A stretch of DNA of 64,000 bases from 62-47 sp051954235 (GTDB taxonomy: Bacteria > Pseudomonadota > Alphaproteobacteria > Rhizobiales > Xanthobacteraceae). The notes under the pieces are model-generated. The model had not been told where the DNA came from and searched no databases. It saw only the letters and a list, made by a program, of their open reading frames with translations. The position numbers and the translations under genes were made by a program. The DNA lies in the NCBI GenBank assembly GCA_051954235.1, contig JBQCHY010000080.1, forward strand, positions 8,800 through 72,799, in the 5' to 3' direction. Below are positions 8,439-16,982 of the stretch, one piece after another (the first letter of the stretch is position 1; every line of letters begins with the position of its first letter).

Positions 8439-9671
8439 ATGAGTGCCGCTCCGAAACCAGACGTCGCGGTGATCGGGGCGGGGCCTGCCGGCCTGATGGC
8501 GGCCGAGGTGCTGGCGGAAGGCGGTGCGTCGGTCACCGTCTACGACGCGATGCCGTCCGCCGGCCGCAAACTACTGATGGCCGGGCGCGGCGGCCTCAAC
8601 CTCACGCACAGCGAACCGTTGCCGCAATTCATGGCGCGATACGGCGATGCCGCCGCGCGCTTGTCATCGGTCATCGATGCGTTCTCACCCGATGCATTGC
8701 GCGCGTGGAGCGAGGCACTCGGGCAACCGACCTTCATCGGCTCCAGCGGGCGGGTGTTTCCGCAAGCCTTCAAGGCGTCGCCGTTACTGCGCGCGTGGTT
8801 GCGCCGTCTCGATGCCAACGGCGTGCGATTGGCGCTGCGCCATCGCTGGACCGGATGGGACGATGACGGCGGCTTGTTGTTTGAGACACCGCAAGGGCAA
8901 GTGATAGCGCAGGTCGCTGCGACCGTGCTGGCGCTCGGCGGTGCAAGCTGGCCGCGTCTCGGCTCCGATGGGCATTGGGCCGATCTGCTGGCGCAACGCG
9001 GCGTCAGCATTGCGCCATTGCGGCCAGCCAATTGTGGATTCACGGTCGCGTGGTCCGAGAAATTCCGCGAACGCTTCGCGGGTCAACCGTTGAAGAATGT
9101 CGAATTGCGGTTCGATAAGAACACCGTGCGCGGCGAGGCGATGATCGGTCGTGAAGGCATCGAGGGTGGTGCGGTCTACGCACTGGCTTCCGTACTGCGC
9201 GAGGAAATCGCCCACGTAGGGAAAGCTACATTGCATCTCGCATTGCGGCCCGATCCGGATCAACAGCGATTGGTCGAACGATTATCCAAGGCACGCGGCA
9301 AGCAATCCTTCACGACGTATCTGCGCAAAGCTGCCGGGCTCGCGCCGGTGGCAGTCGGGTTGCTATATGAATCGGCGCTTGCCACAAAAGTCGATCTGTC
9401 GCGCTTGTCGCCGACCGATCTCGCGGCGCACATCAACGACGTGCAAATCAGCCTGACCGGCACCTCCGGCCTTGATCGTGCCATTTCCACGGCAGGTGGT
9501 ATCGCGTTCGACGAACTCGATGACGCCTTCATGCTGCGCCGTCTGCCGGGCGTATTTGTTGCGGGTGAAATGCTGGACTGGGAAGCGCCCACCGGTGGCT
9601 ATTTGTTGCAGGCGTCGTTTGCGACGGGCGCAGCGGCGGGGCGCGGGGCGCTCGCCTTCATTCGACGATGA
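8439..9671 (+). CDS. HI0933/BaiN-like FAD-dependent flavoprotein (TIGR03862-type)
   Basis: A 410-residue flavoprotein. The N-terminal dinucleotide-binding motif is VIGAGPAGLMAAEVLAEGG, followed by AGRKLLMAGRGGLNLTHSE, which is characteristic of the HI0933 family. The C-terminus carries TAGGIAFDELDDAFMLR and PGVFVAGEMLDWEAPTGGYLLQ, where FAD is closed in. Members are predicted NAD(P)/FAD oxidoreductases with mostly unknown substrates, so no reaction is assigned. It stands between two repeats (R1 upstream, R2 downstream), and the gene after it is on the other strand. Confidence 0.85.
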   Translation: MSAAPKPDVAVIGAGPAGLMAAEVLAEGGASVTVYDAMPSAGRKLLMAGRGGLNLTHSEPLPQFMARYGDAAARLSSVIDAFSPDALRAWSEALGQPTFIGSSGRVFPQAFKASPLLRAWLRRLDANGVRLALRHRWTGWDDDGGLLFETPQGQVIAQVAATVLALGGASWPRLGSDGHWADLLAQRGVSIAPLRPANCGFTVAWSEKFRERFAGQPLKNVELRFDKNTVRGEAMIGREGIEGGAVYALASVLREEIAHVGKATLHLALRPDPDQQRLVERLSKARGKQSFTTYLRKAAGLAPVAVGLLYESALATKVDLSRLSPTDLAAHINDVQISLTGTSGLDRAISTAGGIAFDELDDAFMLRRLPGVFVAGEMLDWEAPTGGYLLQASFATGAAAGRGALAFIRR

Positions 9672-9684
9672 TTGTCTTGGTATT

Positions 9685-9774
9685 CGTCATGCCCGGGCTT
9701 GTCCCGGCCATCCACGCACTTACCGGACTCACATGGAGGAAGACGTGGATGGCCGGGACAAGCCCGGCCATGAC
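9685..9774. repeat. Dispersed palindromic repeat, family R2
   Basis: The arms are CGTCATGCCCGGGCTTG, TCCCGGCCATCCACG and, on the right, ACGTGGATGGCCGGGACA then AGCCCGGCCATGAC. This is an almost perfect inverted repeat with a variable centre. It lies between two converging genes. Five more copies occur in the window. Confidence 0.88.
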
Positions 9775-9794
9775 TCGCCACCACGGAATACGCA

Positions 9795-10877
9795 TTACCG
9801 CAGCTTCCCGCGCGCGGCGACCGGGAGCACGCCGATGATCTCATCGCCGCGCACCATCACCACCTCGTCGAGCATGTTGACGACGACGCAGACGTGGTTC
9901 GGCACGATGCGAACCACGTCGCCGATGTTCGGCCGCGTGTTCCTGCGCGACAGATCGAGGAAGCCGTGCTCCTCGGCGAAGCGCGCGATCTTTGCTTCCG
10001 GGTGTTCAAGGATCAGGCCAAAACCGTCGAGCCCGCCGCTGTCGGCGGTCAAGGTCTTCGAGCCGGCATCGAGAATGCCGCGTTCGGGCGCGGCGCGGCT
10101 CACCACCGTTGCGTAGATATGCAGCGCGCAATCGTCGAGCGTCGCGACATCGGCCGCCATCTGCATGCGGTCATTATAGATGTAGGTGCCCGGGCGATGC
10201 TCGGTCGCGCCGCGCAGTTGACCGAGGTTCTTCAGGTTCGGCGAGCCGCCGGTGGAGACGATGGTGGGCTCATCGAGTCCCAATGCGCGGATGCCGGCCA
10301 AGGCTTCGTCAAAAAATGTCTGCGCCTGCGGCCAGCCCGTTTCGGTCGGATACAGCATGAAGCCCGCGAAACTCAGGCCCGGCGATGTCGAGATGATACG
10401 CGCCAGTTCAATGGCCTCAGCGGGTGTTTCCACGCCGGCACGCTTGCGGCCGGTGTCGCATTCGATCACCACCGGCAGCGAGCGTCCGGCGGCGGCCGCC
10501 GCTTTGGTGAGATCGGCAACCACGACGGGATTGTCGGCGGCGACGGTGACATCGATGCGTGCACGCAGCGCGCCGAGCCGTGCCATCTTCTCGTCGCCCA
10601 GCAGGTTGTAGCTGATGAGAATGTCATCGATGCCGGCATCCGCCATCACTTCGGCCTCGCCCAGCTTCTGGCAGGTGATGCCGCGCGCGCCGGCTTTGAT
10701 TTGGAGTTTTGCAAGCTCCGGCGACTTGTGCGTCTTGATGTGCGGCCGGTTGGCGACCCCGGCTGCGTCACACGCTGCCTGCACGCGAGCGATATTGCGC
10801 TCGACGCGATCCATGTCGATCACCGCGGTAGGCGTTCCGAATTCGCGGGCGATCTTGGCGGCGAGGGCGGTTGTCAT
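9795..10877 (-). CDS. PLP-dependent D-threonine aldolase / D-serine dehydratase-like protein
   Basis: A 360-residue fold-type III PLP enzyme (alanine-racemase-like N-domain). The PLP Lys is probably K48 in RPHIKTHKSPELAKLQ, a hallmark of the D-threonine aldolase/DSD1 family. The C-terminal PNHVCVVVNML supplies an H-x-C metal site as in eukaryotic-type D-serine dehydratase; D-threonine aldolases often have H-x-D. A reaction such as cleavage or dehydration of D-3-hydroxy amino acids is therefore likely, substrate unknown. AAAGGA precedes the ATG. It starts 12 bases after the uup stop, so it is probably in the same operon. Confidence 0.82.
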   Translation of the reverse strand: MTTALAAKIAREFGTPTAVIDMDRVERNIARVQAACDAAGVANRPHIKTHKSPELAKLQIKAGARGITCQKLGEAEVMADAGIDDILISYNLLGDEKMARLGALRARIDVTVAADNPVVVADLTKAAAAAGRSLPVVIECDTGRKRAGVETPAEAIELARIISTSPGLSFAGFMLYPTETGWPQAQTFFDEALAGIRALGLDEPTIVSTGGSPNLKNLGQLRGATEHRPGTYIYNDRMQMAADVATLDDCALHIYATVVSRAAPERGILDAGSKTLTADSGGLDGFGLILEHPEAKIARFAEEHGFLDLSRRNTRPNIGDVVRIVPNHVCVVVNMLDEVVMVRGDEIIGVLPVAARGKLR

Positions 10878-10889
10878 CAGCGCATCCTT

Positions 10890-12704
10890 TCAGCTCTGCT
10901 CGATTTCCTCGCGCAGCATTTCGAGTTCGAGCCACTTGGTCTCGGCCTCCGACAGCTTGTCGTGCGCGGTCGCGATCGCCTGCGAGGCCTGGTCGAATTT
11001 TTTGCGATCCTTGCTGTAAAGATTCGGATCGTCGAGCAGTTTCTGATGCTTCGCGATCTCGGCCTGCAAAGTCTCGATGGTCTTTGGTAGCGTCTCCAGC
11101 GCGTGCTTCTCGTTGAAGCTGAGGCGGCGCTTGGCTTGCGGCGCGGCCTTCGTTTCCTTCGGCGCGGCAGGCTGCGCAGCACCAGCCGGTTGCTTGACCG
11201 CCGCGCGTTGCAAATCCGCGCCGCGCTGCGTCAGCATGTCGGAATAGCCGCCGGCATACTCGATCCAGCGGCCATTGCCTTCCGGCACGATTACCGAGGT
11301 CACGACGCGGTCGAGGAAATCGCGGTCGTGGCTGATGAGGATCACCGTGCCCTGGTAGTCGCCGAGCATTTCCTCCAGCACGTCCAGCGTCTCGAGGTCG
11401 AGGTCGTTGGTAGGCTCGTCCAGCACCAGCAAATTTGACGGCTTTGCCAGCGCGCGCGCCAGCATCAGGCGGCCACGCTCGCCGCCGGACAGCACTTCCA
11501 GCGGCGTGCGCGCCTGCTCCTGCGTGAACAAAAAATCCTTCATGTAGCTGACGACGTGCTTTGGCTTGCCGCCGACCATGACGTGGTCGCTGCGCCCGCC
11601 GGTCAGCGCGTCCGCCAAGGTCGATTTCGGATCGAGGCTTTCGCGGTGCTGGTCCAGCGTCGCCATCTCGATGTTAGCGCCGAAGCGGATGCTGCCGGTG
11701 TCGGGCTCGCCGGCGCCGGTCAGCATGTTGATCAGCGTCGTCTTGCCGGCGCCGTTGGGGCCGACGATGCCGATGCGGTCGCCGCGCTGAATGCGGATCG
11801 AGAAGTTATCGACGATGGCGCGTCCGTCATAAGCCTTGCCGATACCCTTGGCCTCGATCACCAGCTTGCCGGATTTGTCGGCCTCGGCGGCGGCGAGGCT
11901 GGCGCTGCCGGTCGCGCCGCGAAAGTTGCGGCGCTCCGCGCGCAGCGCATGAAGGTTGCCGAGCCGTTTGACGTTGCGCTTGCGCCGTCCGGAGACGCCA
12001 TAGCGCAGCCAGTGTTCTTCCGCGACGATCTTGCGGTCGAGCTTGTGCTGGTCGCGTTCTTCTTCAGCCAGCACCTCGTCGCGCCATTCCTCGAACGCGG
12101 AAAAGCCGCGCTCGATGCGTCGGATTTGTCCGCGATCGAGCCACGCCGTGCTGCGCGACAGGTTGGAGAGAAAACGCCGGTCGTGGCTGATCAGCACCAG
12201 CGCGCTGCGGCGTGAACCCAGTTCGCCTTCGAGCCATTCGATGGTGGTGAGATCGAGATGGTTGGTCGGCTCGTCCAGCAGCAGAATGTCGGGCGAGGGG
12301 GCTAGCACGCGGGCCAACGCCGTGCGGCGTGCTTCGCCACCGGAGAGTTGCGCCGGGTTCTCGTCGCCGTGCAGTCCGAGTTGTTCGAGCAGGTATTGCG
12401 CCGGATAGGGATCGTCGCCGGGGCCGAGCCCGGCTTCGACATAAGCGAGCGTGGTGGCGAAGCCGTCGAAGTCCGGCTCCTGCGGCAGATAGCGCACCGT
12501 CGCGCCGGGCTGCACGAAACGCGAGCCGCTGTCGGCCTCGACCAGACCGGCCGCGATCTTCAACAACGTCGATTTGCCGGAGCCGTTGCGGCCGATCAGG
12601 CACACGCGTTCTTCCGCCGACACCGACAGTTCGACGCCGGACAACAGCGGCGTGCCGCCGAAAGTCAGGCCGATATCTTTCAACTGGATGAGAGGAGGCG
12701 CCAT
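10890..12704 (-). CDS. uup: ABC-F ATPase, Uup type
   Basis: A 604-residue soluble protein with two ATP-binding cassettes and no membrane segments. Cassette 1 has GRNGSGKSTLLK, LSGGEARRTALAR and LLDEPTNHLDL. Cassette 2 has GPNGAGKTTLIN, LSGGERGRLMLAR and VLDEPTNDLDL. The linker (about residues 200-260) is basic. The last 80 residues form a charged coiled coil (FNEKHALETLPKTIETLQ onward), the Uup-type C-terminal domain known to bind DNA. ABC-F proteins act on ribosomes; Uup has been tied to precise excision and recombination. It is flanked by yaiI upstream and the PLP enzyme downstream. Confidence 0.9.
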   Translation of the reverse strand: MAPPLIQLKDIGLTFGGTPLLSGVELSVSAEERVCLIGRNGSGKSTLLKIAAGLVEADSGSRFVQPGATVRYLPQEPDFDGFATTLAYVEAGLGPGDDPYPAQYLLEQLGLHGDENPAQLSGGEARRTALARVLAPSPDILLLDEPTNHLDLTTIEWLEGELGSRRSALVLISHDRRFLSNLSRSTAWLDRGQIRRIERGFSAFEEWRDEVLAEEERDQHKLDRKIVAEEHWLRYGVSGRRKRNVKRLGNLHALRAERRNFRGATGSASLAAAEADKSGKLVIEAKGIGKAYDGRAIVDNFSIRIQRGDRIGIVGPNGAGKTTLINMLTGAGEPDTGSIRFGANIEMATLDQHRESLDPKSTLADALTGGRSDHVMVGGKPKHVVSYMKDFLFTQEQARTPLEVLSGGERGRLMLARALAKPSNLLVLDEPTNDLDLETLDVLEEMLGDYQGTVILISHDRDFLDRVVTSVIVPEGNGRWIEYAGGYSDMLTQRGADLQRAAVKQPAGAAQPAAPKETKAAPQAKRRLSFNEKHALETLPKTIETLQAEIAKHQKLLDDPNLYSKDRKKFDQASQAIATAHDKLSEAETKWLELEMLREEIEQS

Positions 12705-12738
12705 AGTGCTTTCAACTGGATCGGAATTCGAATGAGTG

Positions 12739-13209
12739 TCAGACGCGGCTCGCCTGCGCGCGCAGAATGCGCCGGATAGCCTGATCGAGCGCCGAGAGAA
12801 AGGCGGAGCGATGGCGCGGCGAAAACGCCGCGGGCCCGCCGGTGACTTCGCCGCTGGAGCGCAGGTCGGTCATCAGGTTGCGCACCGCGAGCGTCATCCC
12901 GATCGACTCTGCCGTGAACGGCTTGCCGGTCGGCGCGATCACGGTCGCGCCTAATTTGACGCAGCGGCTGGCGAGCGGAATGTCGGCGGTGATGACGATG
13001 TCATGCTTGCCAGCCCGCTCAGCGATCCAGTCGTCGGCGGCATCCATGCCGTCGCCGGCGGCGATACGCTCGATCAGCGGATCCTGCGGCACCCGGATGA
13101 ACTTGCCTGCGACCACGCTCACCGGAAGGTTATGGCGCGCGGCGACGCGATAAACCTCGTCCTTCACAGGGCAGGCATCGGCGTCGATATAGATACGCGG
13201 CGTGGTCAC
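12739..13209 (-). CDS. yaiI: YaiI/YqxD family (UPF0178) protein
   Basis: A 156-residue protein of the UPF0178 family (PIN-like fold, function not established). It has the characteristic IYIDADACPVKDEVYRVA near the N-terminus, VITADIPLASRCVKLGA in the middle and FTAESIGMTLAVRNLM. The frame is open further upstream, but GTG at 13207-13209 is chosen because AGGAA lies seven bases before it and because it gives the family N-terminus. The next gene on this strand, uup, begins 34 bases after its stop. The upstream 144 bases are a divergent control region shared with the hot-dog gene. Confidence 0.87.
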   Translation of the reverse strand: MTTPRIYIDADACPVKDEVYRVAARHNLPVSVVAGKFIRVPQDPLIERIAAGDGMDAADDWIAERAGKHDIVITADIPLASRCVKLGATVIAPTGKPFTAESIGMTLAVRNLMTDLRSSGEVTGGPAAFSPRHRSAFLSALDQAIRRILRAQASRV

Positions 13210-13353
13210 AAGCGAATTTCCTGTCGGCGGAATGTGCGGCCCGTTTCCTACGCGATCGGGCGGCAAAATGCGAGCGTTGCAAAGGGCGGTCTTGCCATCG
13301 CGGGCCGGGCGCGTAGCATTGGCACAATTGTCGCCAATGAGAGTGGAAGATCG

Positions 13354-14151
13354 ATGTCCAGCATGCAGCCTTATCGCGTCGAGGCGTATAACACCGCGAA
13401 ACAGTCCGAAAACAAGATTCACGATGACGCGGTGGCGCGGCAATACGGCTTCAGCGGCGGGCTGGTTCCCGGCGTCGAGGTGCTGGCCTACATGATGCAT
13501 ATGCCGATCGCGCGCTGGGGCCGCACCTTTCTCGAGCGCGGGCGGATCGAGGGACGCTTCGTCAAGCCGGTCTATGACGGCGAGATGGCGGACGTCATTG
13601 CCGAAGAGGATGCGCAGGGGCTGACGTTGCGGGTTGAAAGCCAGGATCAGCTTTGCGCCACCGGGCAGGCATCAATGCCGGATCGGACCGAACGGATCGT
13701 GTTGAGCGATTATCCGGAAACAGCGCCGGTGACCGAACGCCTTCCGGTCGACGACAATTCCTATAAGCTCGGCGCCTGGCTCGGTACCGCGTCGCGAAGC
13801 TGGAGCAACAAGGAGTTCACCGAATATCTCACCGACGTGCGCGCCACCGACCAAATCTATCGCGATGCCGGCGCGCTGCATCCCGGCATCTTTCAGCGCA
13901 TCATGAATCAGGTGCTGGTGCAGAACGCCATTTTGGGTCCGTGGATTCACGTCGGCAGCGCGATGCAGCTATTGTCCTCCGCGCATCCGCATGACGAGTT
14001 GGCGGCGCGCGCCAAGGTCACTGCGAATTACGAGAAGAAGGGCCACCGCTTTGTCGAACTCGACGCGCTGGTGGTCGCCAACGGCCGCACGCCGGTCGCG
14101 CATTGCCACCACATCGCGATCTACAAGCCGCGCGTGCAGGCGGCAGCGTAG
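13354..14151 (+). CDS. Double hot-dog (MaoC-like) protein, function unknown
   Basis: A 265-residue protein without a firm family name. The N-half has KIHDDAVARQYGFSGGLVPG, resembling the hydratase-like hot-dog motif. The C-half has HPGIFQRIMNQVLVQN and GPWIHVGSAMQL, followed by EKKGHRFVELDALVVANG, which looks like a second hot-dog unit. A thioester or acyl-CoA ligand is therefore plausible, but no reaction can be named. ATG 13354 follows GTGGAAGA; the open frame extends upstream to 13003 antisense to yaiI and is ignored. It is divergent from yaiI. Confidence 0.7.
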   Translation: MSSMQPYRVEAYNTAKQSENKIHDDAVARQYGFSGGLVPGVEVLAYMMHMPIARWGRTFLERGRIEGRFVKPVYDGEMADVIAEEDAQGLTLRVESQDQLCATGQASMPDRTERIVLSDYPETAPVTERLPVDDNSYKLGAWLGTASRSWSNKEFTEYLTDVRATDQIYRDAGALHPGIFQRIMNQVLVQNAILGPWIHVGSAMQLLSSAHPHDELAARAKVTANYEKKGHRFVELDALVVANGRTPVAHCHHIAIYKPRVQAAA

Positions 14152-14198
14152 GTTGATCAGCCGGCTCCGTTTCGTCCACGGATGTGCAGCACCAAGAT

Positions 14199-14324
14199 CG
14201 TCGTCCCCGCGCAGGCGGGGACCCAGACTCCGCAGCAGCAATGATGCAAAAAGCGCGTGTTGTTTACGCCTGCAATCACCAGAACCGCTAGGGGTTCTGG
14301 GTCCCCGCCTGCGCGGGGACGACG
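14199..14324. repeat. Dispersed palindromic repeat, family R3
   Basis: The left arm TCGTCGTCCCCGCGCAGG plus CGGGGACCCAGACTCC, and the right arm GGGTTCTGGGTCCCCG plus CCTGCGCGGGGACGACG, are inverted. Each arm contains its own small hairpin (CCCCGCGCAGGCGGGG). A variable centre of about 70 bases separates them. It lies between two converging genes. A second copy is at 46561-46695. Confidence 0.85.
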
Positions 14325-14363
14325 CAGAGGTTATTTGGCTCTATCAGCCTAGACTTTGACGGC

Positions 14364-16733
14364 CTACCGCGCGTTACGCAGCGCGCGCCACACACGCTCC
14401 GGCGTCAGCGGCATTTCGATCTGCGTCACGCCTTCGTCCGCCATCGCATTGATCGCGGCGTTGACCAGCGTAGCGAGGCTGCCGGCACAGCCGGCTTCGC
14501 CGCAACCCTTGACGCCGAGCGGATTGCTGGTTGCGGGCGAGGGCTGTTCGCCGATCGTCATCGCCGGCACGTCGCTGGCGCGCGGGATGGCGTAGTCCAT
14601 GAACGAGCCGGTGATCGGCTGGCCGTTGTCGTCGTAGCTAACCTGCTCCATCAGCACCTGTCCGATGCCCTGCACGACGCCGCCATGCAACTGACCCTCG
14701 ACGATCATCGGATTGATGACCACGCCGAAATCGTTGACGCCGGTGTATTTCACCACCCTGGTCACGCCGGTGTCGGGATCGATCTCGACTTCGCTGATGT
14801 GGCAACCGTTCGGGAACGTCGACGGCACACCCGGCGAGGCATGATCGACATCGAGCGATGTCGGCTGTCCGTCCACCGGCGGCGACGCGCGCAACGCGCT
14901 GGCGAGTTCGAGCAAACCGATCGAGCGGTCGGTGCCGGCGATCGTGAAGCGGCCGTCGGCGAATTCGATATCGCTCTCGGCGGCTTCCAGTTTGTTGGCG
15001 GCTGCGGTCTTGCCCTTGGCAATCACGAGATCGCTGGCCTCGACGATCGCGGTGCCGCTGGCCATGATCGAGCGCGAGCCGCCGGTGCCGCCGCCGCTAT
15101 GCACGACATCGCTATCGTTCTGCATCAGGCGGATCTTGTCGAACGGCACGCCGAGCTTGGCGGCCAGCACCTGCGCGAACGGTGTCGCATGGCCTTGCCC
15201 GTAATCGAGTGTGCCGGTGGTCAGAAGCACAGTGCCATCCGCCTCGAAATCGATCTTGCCGAGTTCGGCGAAGCCGGCCGTCACTTCGAGATAGCAGCCG
15301 ACCGCGATGCCGCGCAGCTTGCCGCGCTTGCGCGCCTCGCGCTTGCGCTTGGCGAAGCCGGCGTAGTCGGCCAGTTCGAGCGCCTTGTCGAGCACGGCGG
15401 GGAAGTTGCCGGAATCGTAGGTCATGCCGTTGGCGGCAGCGAACGGGATCTGCGCCGGCTTGATCAGGTTGCGACGACGCAAGGTCAGGCGGTCGATGCC
15501 CATCTCGGATGCGGCGCGGTCGAGCAGGCGCTCCATGAAGTAATTGGCTTCGGGGCGGCCTGCGCCGCGATAGGCGCCCATGAACGTGGTGTTGGTCACC
15601 ACGCACTTGATATCGACTTCGATCAGCGGCGTGCGATAGACGCTGGCGATGTTCTTGGCGATGTTGAGCGACAGCGGCAGCGGCCCGACACCGGCGATGT
15701 AGGCGCCGAGATTGCCGAAGCCGGTGATGCGAACGCCGAGGATGACGCCTTTGGCGTCGAGCGCCAGTTCGGCGCGCACTTCCTGCGCGCGGCCGTGATT
15801 ATCGGAGAGGAAACTCGATGAACGTTCATCGAGCCACTTCACCGGTCGCCCCAGCAGCCGCGAGGCGTGCAGCAGGCAGACGTATTCCGGATAGCCCGCG
15901 TTCTTCATGCCGAACGAGCCGCCGACGTTATAAGTCAGCAGACGGATTTTGTCGCGCGGCACGTTCATCAGCTTGGCCAGCGCGGTCAGGTTGCCGGAGA
16001 CGCCTTGCGTTGCCACATGCACGGTGAAGCGGCCGCTGGCCTTGTCGTAGGAGGCGAGCCCCGCGCGCGGCTCCATCGGTACTACCGCGACGCGAGTGTT
16101 GACGATGTCGAGCGAAGTGACATGCGCGGCCTTGGCGAAAGCCGCCGCCGTCGCGTCGCGGTCGCCGGAGTAGTAATCGAGCGCGATGTTGTTGGGGACG
16201 TGATCGTAGAGCAGCGGCGCGCCAGGCTTGATGGCGTCCTCGGATTTCGTCACCGATGGCAGTTCATCGATCTCGACGATCACCGCCTCGGCGGCATCGC
16301 GCGCTTGCGCGGCGGTTTCCGCGACGACACAGGCGACCGGATCGCCGACGAAGCGCACCTTGTCGATGGCGAGCGCCATGCGATTGGACTGCAACAGCGG
16401 GGTGCCGTCGGCATTCTTCATTGGCAGGGTGCAATGGATCGGCGTATAGCCGGCCTCCACCAGATCGTTGCCGACATAAATGCCGAGCACGCCCGGCATC
16501 TGTCGCGCGGCGCTGGTGTCGATGGCGCGGATCACGCCGTGGGCGTGGGAACTGCGGACCATCCAGGCATAGGCCTGACCCGGTAGGCTGAAGTCGTCGG
16601 TGTAGCGGCCCTTGCCGCGCACGAGAGTATCATCTTCCTTGCGGCGGACGGGTTGCCCGACAGCATGCTTTTGCAGGGCAATCGCATTGTCGCGGGTGAG
16701 GCTGGTGGTCGGTCGGGGTGTCTTGCTGTCCAT
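14364..16733 (-). CDS. Molybdopterin-binding hydroxylase large subunit (CoxL form II / xanthine dehydrogenase family)
   Basis: A 789-residue molybdenum hydroxylase large subunit. Visible are VGQPVRRKEDDTLVRGKG at the N-terminus, FVGDPVACVVAE (about 128-139), GGSFGMKN, the loop AYRGAGR (387-393) and the C-terminal GCGEAGCAG with the active-site Glu. True CO dehydrogenases (form I) carry AYxCSFR in the loop; AYRGAGR marks form II, whose substrate is not known here. No medium (FAD) or small (2Fe-2S) subunit gene adjoins it, which is unusual. It is divergent from ppx; R3 follows it. Confidence 0.87.
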   Translation of the reverse strand: MDSKTPRPTTSLTRDNAIALQKHAVGQPVRRKEDDTLVRGKGRYTDDFSLPGQAYAWMVRSSHAHGVIRAIDTSAARQMPGVLGIYVGNDLVEAGYTPIHCTLPMKNADGTPLLQSNRMALAIDKVRFVGDPVACVVAETAAQARDAAEAVIVEIDELPSVTKSEDAIKPGAPLLYDHVPNNIALDYYSGDRDATAAAFAKAAHVTSLDIVNTRVAVVPMEPRAGLASYDKASGRFTVHVATQGVSGNLTALAKLMNVPRDKIRLLTYNVGGSFGMKNAGYPEYVCLLHASRLLGRPVKWLDERSSSFLSDNHGRAQEVRAELALDAKGVILGVRITGFGNLGAYIAGVGPLPLSLNIAKNIASVYRTPLIEVDIKCVVTNTTFMGAYRGAGRPEANYFMERLLDRAASEMGIDRLTLRRRNLIKPAQIPFAAANGMTYDSGNFPAVLDKALELADYAGFAKRKREARKRGKLRGIAVGCYLEVTAGFAELGKIDFEADGTVLLTTGTLDYGQGHATPFAQVLAAKLGVPFDKIRLMQNDSDVVHSGGGTGGSRSIMASGTAIVEASDLVIAKGKTAAANKLEAAESDIEFADGRFTIAGTDRSIGLLELASALRASPPVDGQPTSLDVDHASPGVPSTFPNGCHISEVEIDPDTGVTRVVKYTGVNDFGVVINPMIVEGQLHGGVVQGIGQVLMEQVSYDDNGQPITGSFMDYAIPRASDVPAMTIGEQPSPATSNPLGVKGCGEAGCAGSLATLVNAAINAMADEGVTQIEMPLTPERVWRALRNAR

Positions 16734-16879
16734 GAAACCATCGATTCCCGGGCGTTTTGCGCCACATGCGCTCGCGCTTCCCGACCGAAATAACGTAACC
16801 CCGGGGTACCGGCAACGCCGGATTGGGCATGGCGGCTGCGTGCCGGGGTTGCGCCCCGCGCTCGCCGTTTTGTTTGCGC

Positions 16880-16926
16880 CTGATCTTTACCGAAAACCGG
16901 TTTCCACTTTTCGGGATCATGCTCTA
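16880..16926. repeat. Dispersed palindromic repeat, family R4
   Basis: TGATCTTTACCGAAAACC and GGTTTCCACTTTTCGGG, then GATCATGC. It has a CCGAAAA / TTTTCGG inner inverted repeat and TGATC / GATCA outer ends. A better preserved copy in the opposite orientation is at 42052-42100. It lies in the divergent coxL-like/ppx region, so it could affect either leader. Confidence 0.75.
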
Positions 16927-16982
16927 AACTTTCCGTGAAACATTATTCCAGTCGGCCGGTCCGGCCGCGAGAGACAGGTTGC

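Noticed and set aside
12739..13500. 253-residue version of the YaiI gene
   Set aside because: The extra N-terminus is antisense to the start of the hot-dog gene; GTG 13209 with AGGAA gives the normal family length.
14364..16733. Aerobic carbon monoxide dehydrogenase
   Set aside because: The active-site loop is AYRGAGR rather than AYxCSFR, and coxM and coxS are absent.
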